Shown: in pieces, positions 40,414 through 49,000 of the stretch
Position numbering within the stretch: position 1 is the first letter of the stretch
How the letters are laid out: the number at the start of each line of letters is the position of its first letter
NCBI RefSeq assembly: GCF_000513995.1
Contig: NZ_AZVB01000002.1
Span: 62,001 to 126,000 of the forward strand
From: Pseudoxanthomonas sp. J35
Lineage (GTDB): Bacteria; Pseudomonadota; Gammaproteobacteria; Xanthomonadales; Xanthomonadaceae
Direction: 5' to 3'
Length of the DNA stretch: 64,000 nucleotides
Made by a program: the position numbers and the translations under genes
Notes under the pieces: generated by a model
The model's input: the letters and a program-made list of their open reading frames with translations, nothing else
What the model was told of the DNA's origin: nothing
Databases searched by the model: none

Positions 40414-41211
40414 TCAGAGCCAGTCGCGCCAGGGCAGGTCCGGGTCGCCCAGGGCGATGAAGTCGCCGTTGAGCAGGGATTCGCGGCGGTTGTAGCGGAA
40501 CGGCTTGCCGGTGTCGGCGGCCAGCAGCACGCCGCCTGCCGAATGCAGCACGCACTGCGCGGCGGCCGTGTCCCACTCGGAAGTCGGGCCGAAGCGCGGA
40601 TACACGTCCAGCCCGCCCTCGGCGATGCGGCAGAACTTCAGCGACGAGCCCAGCGACATCTCCTCGATCCCGCCCATGCGCTCGAGCACGCCCTGGGTGC
40701 GGGCGTCGCGGTGCGACCGGCTGGCGGCGACCTTCAGCGGCGCGGTGGCCGGGGAACGGGTCTTCAGCTGGGTGTCGCGATGGCCGTCGCGGCGGTAGGC
40801 CTGCTCGCCGCGCACGGCGTGCCACACCTGTCCGCCCACCGGCGCCTGGACCACGCCCAGCACCGGTACGTGGTGGTGGATCAGGGCGATGTTCACGGTG
40901 AACTCGCCGTTGCGCTTGACGAATTCGCGGGTGCCATCAAGCGGATCGACCAGCCAGTAGGTGGCCCAGTGCCGGCGCGTGTCCCACGGCACCCCGGCCG
41001 ATTCCTCCGACAGCACCGGCACGTCCGGCGTCAGCCGTTCCAGGCCCTCGACGATGATCCGGTGCGCGGCCAGGTCGGCGGCGGTCAGCGGGCTGGCGTC
41101 GTCCTTCTGCGAGACCTCGAAACCGGCGGCGTAGATTTCCATGATCGCCGCGCCGGCCTGGCGGGCGATGGCGATGACCGTTTCGCGCAGGTCCGCGGTG
41201 ATGCGGATCAT
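40414..41211 (-). CDS. cysQ: 3'(2'),5'-bisphosphate nucleotidase
   Basis: 265 aa. Inositol-monophosphatase fold with DPLDGTREFVKRNGEFTVNIALI and the second metal motif WDTAAAQCVL. Recycles PAP left by sulfotransferases and PAPS reductase. The ATG overlaps the nudE stop by 4 bp. The two TPR-sulfotransferases elsewhere in the window would generate PAP, its substrate, though the genes are not linked. Confidence 0.93.
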   Translation of the reverse strand: MIRITADLRETVIAIARQAGAAIMEIYAAGFEVSQKDDASPLTAADLAAHRIIVEGLERLTPDVPVLSEESAGVPWDTRRHWATYWLVDPLDGTREFVKRNGEFTVNIALIHHHVPVLGVVQAPVGGQVWHAVRGEQAYRRDGHRDTQLKTRSPATAPLKVAASRSHRDARTQGVLERMGGIEEMSLGSSLKFCRIAEGGLDVYPRFGPTSEWDTAAAQCVLHSAGGVLLAADTGKPFRYNRRESLLNGDFIALGDPDLPWRDWL

Positions 41212-41753
41212 TGCGCGGCCAGCCAGGAGCGGGCGATGAACAGCGCCGCCAGCGAGCGGCCCTCGGAGAAATCTTCGCGCAGCATCAGCTTTTCCAGTTC
41301 CTGCAACTTCCAGGGAATGACTTCGAGCTCCTCCGGCTCGTCGCCGGGAAGCCTCTCGGGATAGAGGTCGCGCGCCAGCACCAGCCAGGACACGTGGCTC
41401 ATGTAGGTCGGCGCGAGGGTGAGGCCGCGCAGCACGTCGATGCGCCGCGCGCCGTAGCCGGCCTCTTCCTTCAGTTCGCGGTCGGCGGCCTGCTCCGGGG
41501 TCTCGCCGGCATCGATGCGGCCCTTGACCAGGCCCAGTTCATAGCGGTGCACGCCGGCGGCGTATTCGCGCACCAGCAGCACGGTCTCCTCGTCGAGCAT
41601 CGGCACCACCACCACCGCGCCGTGGCCACGGCTGACCATGCGCTCGAAGCGGCGGCGTTCGCCGTTGGAGAACTCCAGGTCCAGGCGCTCGAGGCGGTAG
41701 GGACCCGCGTCCTCCACCGTGGTGCCATGGATGAGGGGAAGCCGGCGGCTCAT
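41208..41753 (-). CDS. nudE: ADP-compounds Nudix hydrolase NudE
   Basis: 181 aa. Complete Nudix box GRIDAGETPEQAADRELKEEAGYG. N-terminal RRFERMVSRGHGAVVVVPMLDEETVLLVREYAAGVHRYELGLVKG as in NudE. Acts on ADP-ribose, Ap3A and similar ADP compounds. First gene of nudE-cysQ(-mazG), divergent from bioA. Confidence 0.92.
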   Translation of the reverse strand: MSRRLPLIHGTTVEDAGPYRLERLDLEFSNGERRRFERMVSRGHGAVVVVPMLDEETVLLVREYAAGVHRYELGLVKGRIDAGETPEQAADRELKEEAGYGARRIDVLRGLTLAPTYMSHVSWLVLARDLYPERLPGDEPEELEVIPWKLQELEKLMLREDFSEGRSLAALFIARSWLAAQ

Positions 41754-41788
41754 GAACGGGTCCCGCGGCGGGGCCGGGACGCGACCGA

Positions 41789-41794
41789 TATCAT
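41789..41794 (+). promoter_or_regulatory. -10 element TATCAT of bioA
   Basis: TATCAT (5 of 6 matches) ends 6 bases before an ATG at 41801, compatible with a leaderless bioA message. The -35 region is not recognisable. Confidence 0.4.
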
Positions 41795-41800
41795 GGCGGG

Positions 41801-43219
41801 ATGCACGGACGTACTCATGAATCCCGAATGCTAGCAGACCCGGACGCGGCGCTGGCTGCCGATGCGTGGCGCACGCGCGACCTGGCCGTGCTCTGGCACC
41901 CCTGCACGCAGATGCGCGAGCACCCGGACGTGCTGCCGCTGGTGCCCATCGCCCGCGGCGAAGGCGCGTGGCTGGTCGGCCAGGACGGGCGCCGCTACCT
42001 GGACGGCATCAGCAGCTGGTGGACCAACCTGCACGGCCACGCCGAACCGCGCATCGCCGAGGCCATCGCCCGCCAGGCGCGCTCGCTGGAACAGGTGATC
42101 CTGGCCGGCTTCTCGCACGCGCCGGCGGTGGAGCTGGCCGAGCGGCTGCTGGCCATCGCCCCGCGCCAGCCCGGCCGCGAACCCCTGGCGAAGGTGTTCT
42201 ACGCCGACAACGGCTCGGCCGGGGTCGAGGTCGCGCTGAAGATGGCTTTCCACTGGTTCCGCAACCGCGGCGAACCGCAGCGCACCCGCTTCGTCGCCCT
42301 GGAGAACGGCTACCACGGCGAGACCCTGGGCGCACTGGCGGTCGGCGACATCCCGCTGTACCGGCGCACCTACGCGCCGCTGCTGGCCGAGGCCCTGTTC
42401 GCGCCCTCCCCCGATGCCTGGCTCGCTTCCCCCGGGGAAACCCCGGCGCAGCGGGCACTGCGCGCCGCGGACGCACTGGCCGACCTGTTCGACCAGCACC
42501 CCGGCGAAATCTGCGCGGTCATCGTCGAGCCGCGCCTGCAGTGCGCCGGCGGCATGCGCATGCACGACCCGGTGTACCTGCGCCGGGTCCGCGAGCTGTG
42601 CGATGCCAATGGCGCCTTCCTCATCGCCGACGAGATCGCCACCGGCTTCGGCCGCACCGGCACCCTGTTCGCCTTCGAGCAGGCCGGGGTCATGCCCGAC
42701 CTGATGTGCGTCTCCAAGGGCCTGACCGGCGGCTTCCTGCCGCTGGCCGCGGTGCTGGCCACCCGGGCCACCTACGACGGCTTCCTGGACGACTCGCGCG
42801 AGCGCGCGTTCCTGCATTCGCACAGCTACACCGGCAACCCGCTGGCCTGCGCCGCCGCGCTGGCCTCGCTGGACATCTTCGAAAGCGATGGCGTGCTCGA
42901 GCGCAACCGCGCCACCGCCGCGCGCATGGCCCGGCTGGCCGCGCCGCTGGCTGCCCTGCCGCACGTGGCCGAAGTACGCCAGGCCGGGATGGTGGTCGCC
43001 TTCGAACTCACCCGCGACGGCCAGCGCGAGGTGCCGTTCGATCCCACGCTGCGGATCGGCCTGCGCGCCTATCGCGCCGCGCTCGAGCGCGGCGTCCTGC
43101 TGCGCCCGCTGGGCGACGTGCTGTACTGGATGCCCCCCTACTGCGTCGACGAGGCGCAACTGCAACTGCTCGCCGAAGCCACCGGCGAAGCCATCGAGGA
43201 AGCCACCGCATGCGCCTGA
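41801..43219 (+). CDS. bioA: Adenosylmethionine-8-amino-7-oxononanoate aminotransferase
   Basis: 472 aa from the ATG at 41801; an ATG at 41828 (463 aa) is closer to the usual family length. Neither has a clear ribosome site; 41801 is preferred because a -10 lies just before it. Class III aminotransferase with WHPCTQM, DGISSWWTNLHGH, the PLP lysine in CVSKGLTGG and HSHSYTGNPLACAAALA. Converts KAPA to DAPA in biotin synthesis with SAM as amino donor. Overlaps the rsmE start by 10 bp; no other bio gene is in the window. Confidence 0.95.
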   Translation: MHGRTHESRMLADPDAALAADAWRTRDLAVLWHPCTQMREHPDVLPLVPIARGEGAWLVGQDGRRYLDGISSWWTNLHGHAEPRIAEAIARQARSLEQVILAGFSHAPAVELAERLLAIAPRQPGREPLAKVFYADNGSAGVEVALKMAFHWFRNRGEPQRTRFVALENGYHGETLGALAVGDIPLYRRTYAPLLAEALFAPSPDAWLASPGETPAQRALRAADALADLFDQHPGEICAVIVEPRLQCAGGMRMHDPVYLRRVRELCDANGAFLIADEIATGFGRTGTLFAFEQAGVMPDLMCVSKGLTGGFLPLAAVLATRATYDGFLDDSRERAFLHSHSYTGNPLACAAALASLDIFESDGVLERNRATAARMARLAAPLAALPHVAEVRQAGMVVAFELTRDGQREVPFDPTLRIGLRAYRAALERGVLLRPLGDVLYWMPPYCVDEAQLQLLAEATGEAIEEATACA

Positions 43220-43944
43220 CCCGCTGCCACGTCGACCTGCCGCTGCACCCGGGCAGCGACGTGGTCCTGCCCGAACGCGCCGCCAGCCACCTGGCCCGCG
43301 TCCTGCGCCTGCGCGAGGGCGACGCCTGCGTGCTGTTCAACGGCGACGGCCACGACTACGCCGCGCGGCTGGCGGCGGTCGGCAAGCGCGAGGTGCGCGC
43401 GGAGGTGCTGTCGGCCAGCGCGGTCGACAACGAATCGCCGCTGCGGATCGTGCTGCTGCAAGGCATCGCCCGCGGCGAAAAGATGGACCTGGTATTGCAG
43501 AAGGCCACCGAGCTGGGCGTGGCCGCGGTGCTGCCGGTGTCCGGCGAGCGCACCGAGGTGCGGCTGGATCCCGAACGGGCGCAGAAGCGCCTGGCGCACT
43601 GGCGCAGCGTGGTCGAATCGGCCTGCGAACAGTCCGGCCGCGCCCGGGTGCCGGAGGTCGCCGCGCCCGCCACGCTGGACGTCGCCGCACGGTCATTGCA
43701 AGGAGAAGGCCTGCGCCTGGTCCTCGATCCGCAGGGCGAGCAGCGGGCGGACAGCCTCGAACGTCCGGCCAGCGCGACCGTGTGGATCGCGATCGGCCCC
43801 GAGGGCGGCTGGTCGCCGCGCGACCGCGAGGTGCTGCGCACCGCCGGATTCACCGGCCTGCAGCTGGGGCCGCGGATCCTGCGCACCGAAACCGCCGGCC
43901 TGGCCGCGATCGCCGCCCTGCAGGCCCGCTTCGGCGACCTGTAG
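43210..43944 (+). CDS. rsmE: 16S rRNA m3U1498 methyltransferase
   Basis: 244 aa. SPOUT fold with N-terminal PUA-like part (HLARVLRLREGDACVLFNGDG) and knotted SAM site IGPEGGWSPRDREVL ... LGPRILRTETAGLAAIAAL. Methylates U1498 of 16S rRNA. The ATG lies inside the last codons of bioA. The TAG stop is part of the GTAG head of a REP element (43941-43960). Confidence 0.95.
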   Translation: MRLTRCHVDLPLHPGSDVVLPERAASHLARVLRLREGDACVLFNGDGHDYAARLAAVGKREVRAEVLSASAVDNESPLRIVLLQGIARGEKMDLVLQKATELGVAAVLPVSGERTEVRLDPERAQKRLAHWRSVVESACEQSGRARVPEVAAPATLDVAARSLQGEGLRLVLDPQGEQRADSLERPASATVWIAIGPEGGWSPRDREVLRTAGFTGLQLGPRILRTETAGLAAIAALQARFGDL

Positions 43945-44016
43945 GGTCGGGCTCGCCCGTTTCCCACGCTGGATGTCCCGGGACGCGTGAAAGCAGCGGG
44001 GCGAGCCCCGCTCTAC
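43941..44016. repeat. GTAG REP pair (BIME), partly in the rsmE stop
   Basis: Left hairpin GTAGGGTCGGGCTCGCCCG (43941-43959). Right copy in inverse orientation, AGCGGGGCGAGCCCCGCT then CTAC (43995-44016). The spacer TCCCACGCTGGATGTCC resembles the spacer of the pair at 58503-58578, so both descend from one unit. Confidence 0.85.
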
Positions 44017-44313
44017 AACAGCGAAGGGAGAAGGCGGCAGGAAGAACCAAGCCGCAATCTCGAAGTACCGAAGCCGTGGTAGCGCGCACATCCAGTTCTG
44101 GCGCCCCCACGCTGCCGCGGCTCCGTCCGGAGCCCAACGTTGTGGCTGTTGCCGTGGCTGTGGCGGTTCCAGCTGTGCCGGCGCGGCGAAGCCGCGCCTC
44201 GACAGTGTCAGGGTCAGGATCGCCGGAAGTGCGCCTGGCTGCGGACAGGCCCGCATGCCGGTGCCCGGCCCTCTCCCCTGGCCCTCTTCCGGTGAAGCGG
44301 GATGAAGAGCGCG
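44017..44313. repeat. Gene-free repeat region B
   Basis: After the REP pair, no gene is seen before the chpC-like stop. A short form of the dispersed element of region C is present (about 44066-44133): the flank ACCGAA...GGTAGCGCG and the flank CGCTGCCGCGGCTCC...TCCGGAGC match 58643-58786, but the palindrome and the block after it are missing. GTGGCTGTTGCCGTGGCTG (44145-44163) is a relative of the GTTGCT tract. A CCCTCTCCCCTGGCCC patch lies near 44269. Confidence 0.6.
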
Positions 44314-44793
44314 TCAGGCGGGGACGGTAACCGTCGCCAGCGCCTCGGCGATCGTGCGCTCGAGGCCTTCCAGGTCGGGAAGCAGCGCGCTCTGGTCGCC
44401 CAGCAGCACGCGCATCTGCACGCCGCGCGGCAGGTCTTCCTCGGACGCATCGGCCAGCAGGCTGTCGCGGGCCACCGAGGCCAGCTGCGGGAAGGAGGCG
44501 GTCAGCAGCGCGAAGTACGGCATCGCCTCGTTGTTGCCCAGCGCCTTCAGCACCACGACGCGGTTGTTGCGCTGGACCGGCTCGTCGCCCAGCGACGCCA
44601 GCCGCGCGAACGAGACCAGCGGCACGTGCCAGCCGTGCCAGGAGATCTGGCCCGCCAGCCAGTGCGGCGCGCCCTCGATCGGTTCCACCGCCACGCGGGC
44701 AAGCACCTCGGCCACCGTCGCGTTCGGCAGCAGCAGGCGCTCTTCGCCGACCTGCACCAGTACGCCGCGGATTTCGTCGCTGTTGTAGCCCAT
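44314..44793 (-). CDS. chpC: CheW-domain protein of the Chp pilus pathway (ChpC-like)
   Basis: 159 aa, a single CheW fold: GVLVQVGEERLLLPNATVAEVL, APHWLAGQISWHGWHVPLVSF. Coupling proteins link receptors to the kinase; ChpC of Pseudomonas is a second CheW beside PilI. Last gene of the pilG-chpC run, 31 bp after the ChpB-like gene. Confidence 0.85.
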   Translation of the reverse strand: MGYNSDEIRGVLVQVGEERLLLPNATVAEVLARVAVEPIEGAPHWLAGQISWHGWHVPLVSFARLASLGDEPVQRNNRVVVLKALGNNEAMPYFALLTASFPQLASVARDSLLADASEEDLPRGVQMRVLLGDQSALLPDLEGLERTIAEALATVTVPA

Positions 44794-44824
44794 GGTTCCG
44801 TGTTCCTTGAAAGGCGCGCGCCGG

Positions 44825-46042
44825 TCAGTTCCAGCGCGCGGCCAGCTGCTCGGCCAGCTGCGCCGGCGTTCCGAGTTCGATGCCCGCGGCGGCCAGCAGC
44901 TTCACCGCCGTCGCGTCGTAGCATCCCTCCAGCGCCTGGCCGGCCACATGCCCGCCGCGGCTGGCCAGGCCCAGCATCAGTTCGACCCGCCCGGTTTCGG
45001 CGCCGCTGAGCACGATCACCGCGCTTTCCGCCGGCGGCAGCACCTCGAGCGGATCGCCACCGCCGTCGACGAAGGCCAGGCCGCCGTCGCGCGCCTCGAT
45101 GCCGACGCCGTCGGGCAGCACGTACACCGTCGCCGCGGCGACCGCGTCGCCAGGCATCGCCATGGCCACCGGCAGCTGCGACACGCGCCCCAGCTGCTTG
45201 ACCAGGTTGTCGTAGCGGCCGCCATCCAGGCGCAACTGCACCAGCAGCGGGCGGCTGAACTCCTGCGGCAGCGCAGTCAGCAGCCGGCGCACCGCGTCCG
45301 GCCCGCCGATGCCGGCCACGACCAGCACCGCGCCCGGCACCGTCGCCGCCGGGGTTTCCGGTTCCAGCGGCGCCAGCTCGAGCCCGGAGAAATCGATCGG
45401 CGGCGACACGGCCTCGGCGCGTGGCCTGCTCTCAGCCACCACCGGATCGTCGGCCAGCGTCCACGCATGCGCCGGCGGCAGCGGCGGCGGCCTGGGCGCG
45501 TCCTCCACCGGCAGCTCGTAGGCGAACGAAGGCTCGGCCACCGCCGGCGTTTCGCCGGGCCGGTCCTGCGGCAGGCCGCCGGCACGCGCGGTCGCCTCGG
45601 CCAGGTAGGCCTCGAACGGATCGTCCGCGTGCAGCTGCGCCGGCGTCACCGGATGGCCCGGCTGCAGGTCGATCACGAAATCCTGCTCCGGGCCCGGCGG
45701 CAGCACGTCGTCGTGCCCGTGCAGCTTGGCCGCCAGGTGGCGGATCCAGCGCTGCGCTTCCCAGCCGTCGCGACACGCGGCCAGGTCGGCTTCGTCGAAG
45801 ATCACCAGCAGGCCCGGGGCTTCCAGCGCCGGCTCGAGGGCGACCAGCGCGTCTTCCACCGCCGGCTCCAGCGCCACCAGCGCCGCCTGCGGCGCGGCCG
45901 CGGCGAAGGTGGCCGCGTCGAGCACGGTCGGGTCTTCTTCCAGCACCACCCGCGCGCCGGCCGCGTCCAGCGCCTCGCGCAGGCGGTCGCGGGCCTGGCC
46001 CGCGCGCGCCAGCAGGGCAACCGCCTTGCGCTCGTCAGCCAC
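44825..46042 (-). CDS. chpB: ChpB/CheB-like protein lacking the methylesterase catalytic triad
   Basis: 405 aa from a GTG at 46042 that overlaps the chpA stop; an ATG at 46069 is the alternative. The N-terminal about 110 residues resemble a degenerate receiver (VALLARAGQARDRLREALDAAGARVV). A Pro/Ala-rich linker follows, then a CheB-like C-terminal domain (about 235-400). Against CheB (GASTGG, TQH, GNDG) it reads AGI-GGP, VQL and GAETG: Ser, His and Asp of the triad are all absent. It therefore cannot be a normal methylesterase. Position after chpA equals chpB of Pseudomonas. A structural or scaffold role is inferred. Confidence 0.8.
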   Translation of the reverse strand: MADERKAVALLARAGQARDRLREALDAAGARVVLEEDPTVLDAATFAAAAPQAALVALEPAVEDALVALEPALEAPGLLVIFDEADLAACRDGWEAQRWIRHLAAKLHGHDDVLPPGPEQDFVIDLQPGHPVTPAQLHADDPFEAYLAEATARAGGLPQDRPGETPAVAEPSFAYELPVEDAPRPPPLPPAHAWTLADDPVVAESRPRAEAVSPPIDFSGLELAPLEPETPAATVPGAVLVVAGIGGPDAVRRLLTALPQEFSRPLLVQLRLDGGRYDNLVKQLGRVSQLPVAMAMPGDAVAAATVYVLPDGVGIEARDGGLAFVDGGGDPLEVLPPAESAVIVLSGAETGRVELMLGLASRGGHVAGQALEGCYDATAVKLLAAAGIELGTPAQLAEQLAARWN

Positions 46043-49000
46043 GTGCACGGGCGATCCCCAGCAGGTCATACACGTTACGCATCAGGTCCAGCTCCTGGTA
46101 CGGCTTGCCCAGGTACCGCTGCACGCCGATCTCGAAGGCGCGCTGGCGGTGCTTCTCGCCGGTACGCGACGTGATCATCACGATCGGCACGTCGCGGAAG
46201 CGGGTATCGGCGCGCATGGCGGTGGCCAGCTCGTAGCCGTCCATGCGCGGCATCTCGATGTCCAGCAGCATCAGGTCGGGCACGCGCTCCTCGAGCCGTT
46301 CCAGCGCCTCGATGCCGTCGCGCGCGGTGACCACCTCGAAGTTGTGGCGTTCCAGCACGCGTCCGGTGACCTTGCGCATGGTCAGCGAGTCGTCGACCAC
46401 CATCACCAGCGGCACGTGGCGCTGCTGCTGCGTGTCGACCTGGGCGGCCGGACGCTCCGGCTGCGCCAGGTGGCGACGCACCAGCGGGGCGACGTCGAGG
46501 ATGACGACCACGCGGCCGTCGCCGGTGATCGTCGCACCGTAGATGCCCGGCACCGAGGAGATCTGCAGGCCGACCGGCTTGACCACGATTTCGCGGTTGC
46601 CGATCACCTGGTCGATCGCCACGGCCGCGCGCAGGTCGCCGGCGCGGACCAGCAGCAGCGGGACCTGCGGCTGGCCTTCGGCCTTGGCCGGACCCTGGCC
46701 GACGAGCAGGCCGAGGTCATGCAGCGCGTACTCCTCGCCGGCATAGCGGTAGCCGCCGGTGCCGGCCTCGAAGCGCTCGCGCGAGATGCGGCCGATACCG
46801 GAGACCGAGGCCACCGGTACCGCGTAGGTGGTGTCGCCGATCTGCACGAACACCGCCTGGGTGACCGCCAGCGTCTGCGGCAGGCGCAGGGTGAACGTGA
46901 CGCCCTGGCCGGTGGTCGAACGGATGTCGACCGAACCACCCAGCTGGCGCACTTCGTTGCGGACCACGTCCATACCCACGCCGCGGCCGGCCAGCTGGCT
47001 GGCCTTCTCGACGGTGGTGAAGCCGGACTCGAAGATCACCGAGTCCAGCTCGGCGTCGGTCAGCTCGGCGCCCGGCCGGATCAGGCCGCGCTGTTCGGCA
47101 CGGCGACGGATCGCGGCGCGGTCCAGGCCGCGGCCGTCATCCGACACCTGCAGCACGATTTCCGAACCCTCGTGGCGCAGGGCGATGGTGATCGTGCCTT
47201 CCTCGTCCTTGCCCGCGGCGCGGCGGTCGGCCGGGGTTTCCAGGCCATGCGCGACCGAGTTGCGCAGCATGTGCTCCAGCGGCGCGACCATGCGGTCGAG
47301 CACGTTGCGGTCGAGTTCGCCGTGGGTGCCGTCCAGGCGCAGCTGCACCTGCTTGCCGGTGTCGTGCGCGGACTGGCGGACCACGCGGCGCAGGCGCGGC
47401 ACGATACTGTCGAACGGCACCATGCGCGCGCTCATCAGGCCGTCCTGCAGCTCCGAGCTGACGCGCGACTGCTGCTGCAGCAGCACGTCGTACTGGCGGG
47501 CCAGGTCGTCGAGCACGCCCTGCAGGCCGGTCAAGTCGGCCGCCGATTCGTTCAGCGCGCGGCTGAGCTGCTGCAGCGTGGAGAAGCGGTCCAGCTCCAG
47601 CGGGTCGAAGGTCGGGTCGGCGCTGTCCTGTTCGCGCTGGTAGCGGGCGACGATCTGCGCCTCGGTTTCCAGGTCCAGGCGGCGCAGCTGGTCGCGCAGA
47701 CGGGCGTTGGTGCGGTCCAGCTCGGCCATCGCCGCGCGGAACGCGCCCAGCTGCTGCTCCAGGCGCGAGCGGTAGATCGCCACTTCGCCGGCGTGGTTGA
47801 CCAGGTTGTCGAGCAGGTCGGCGCGCACGCGCACCTGTTCCTGCGGCGCGCGGGCCAGGCCTTCCTCGGTCGCGGCGTGCTGGCGGTCGTCCTCCAGCGG
47901 CGCCGACAGCGGCTTCTGCGCGGCCGGCTGACGCACCGGGAACGGCACGACCGGCGATGGCTTCGCCTCCGCAGCCTCGGCCCCGGCCACCGGGGTGGCG
48001 GACTGGGGCGCGGCCGGGGCCGGCGCGGGGGCCGCTGCCGGCACCGAAGCCGGCAGCGGTTCGCCGCGCAGGCGCGCTTCGAACTGGTCGATCAGCGCCT
48101 GCGGCATCTTCGTCGCGCGGTGCGCACGGGTCTGCTGCAGCAGGCGGTGCAGCATGTCGAAGCCGCGCTCCAGCAGCTGGATGTCGCCGCGGCCCAGCTC
48201 GGTGCGGTGCTCGGCGGCCGCTTCCAGCAGCGATTCGATGATGTGGCCGAGGTCGCCGATGGTGGTGATGCCGGCCATGCGCGCGCCACCCTTCAGCGTG
48301 TGCAGGTCGCGCTGCAGGCTGATGATCGTCTCGCGGGCGCCGGTGTCGGCGCGCAGCTCCTGGATCAGGCCATCGATGTGGTCGAGCAGGTCCACGCCCT
48401 CCTCGACGAAGATGTCGACGAGGTCGCGGTCCAGCTCGTTGAAGTCGAGCATCGGCGCGTCGGCGTCGACCCCGTCCTCCATCGCGAGCGGCGCCTCCAC
48501 CGGTACCGGTTCGCCCAGGGCCGGCAGTTCGACGGCGGGCGCAGGCGCTTCGGCCGGCGTTGCGGCCTCGACGCTTTCCGGAACCGGGGCGGATGCCTCG
48601 GCCGCGGGCGCCTCGGCCAGCACCTCGTCGGCAACGACGGGTTCGGCGGCCTCGCCCGGGCCTGCGGCTTCGGGCTGCGCTTCGACGGCTTCGACGGCCT
48701 CCGCGGGTTCGACGGCCTCCACGGCCTCGACCGCTTCGATGGCGTCGGCGGCTCCGGTGCCTTCGACAGCCTCGGCGGCTTCGACCGCGCCGGTCGCCAC
48801 CACCTCGGCGGCTTCGAGCTCGACGAAGCCGGTTTCCAGGCCGGCAACCTCGACCGCTTCGGCGGCCGCAGCGGCTTCGACGGCTTCGGGCTCGACGGCG
48901 GCGGCCTCGGCTTCGTCCTCGAAGCCGGCGGCAAGCTCCTCCGCCATGTCCTGCGTCGCGTCGACGGCCACCAGGCCTGCGTCGGCAACGGCTTCGGCCT

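Noticed and set aside
44825-46042. Calling the gene a working chemotaxis methylesterase
   Set aside because: All three catalytic positions are changed.
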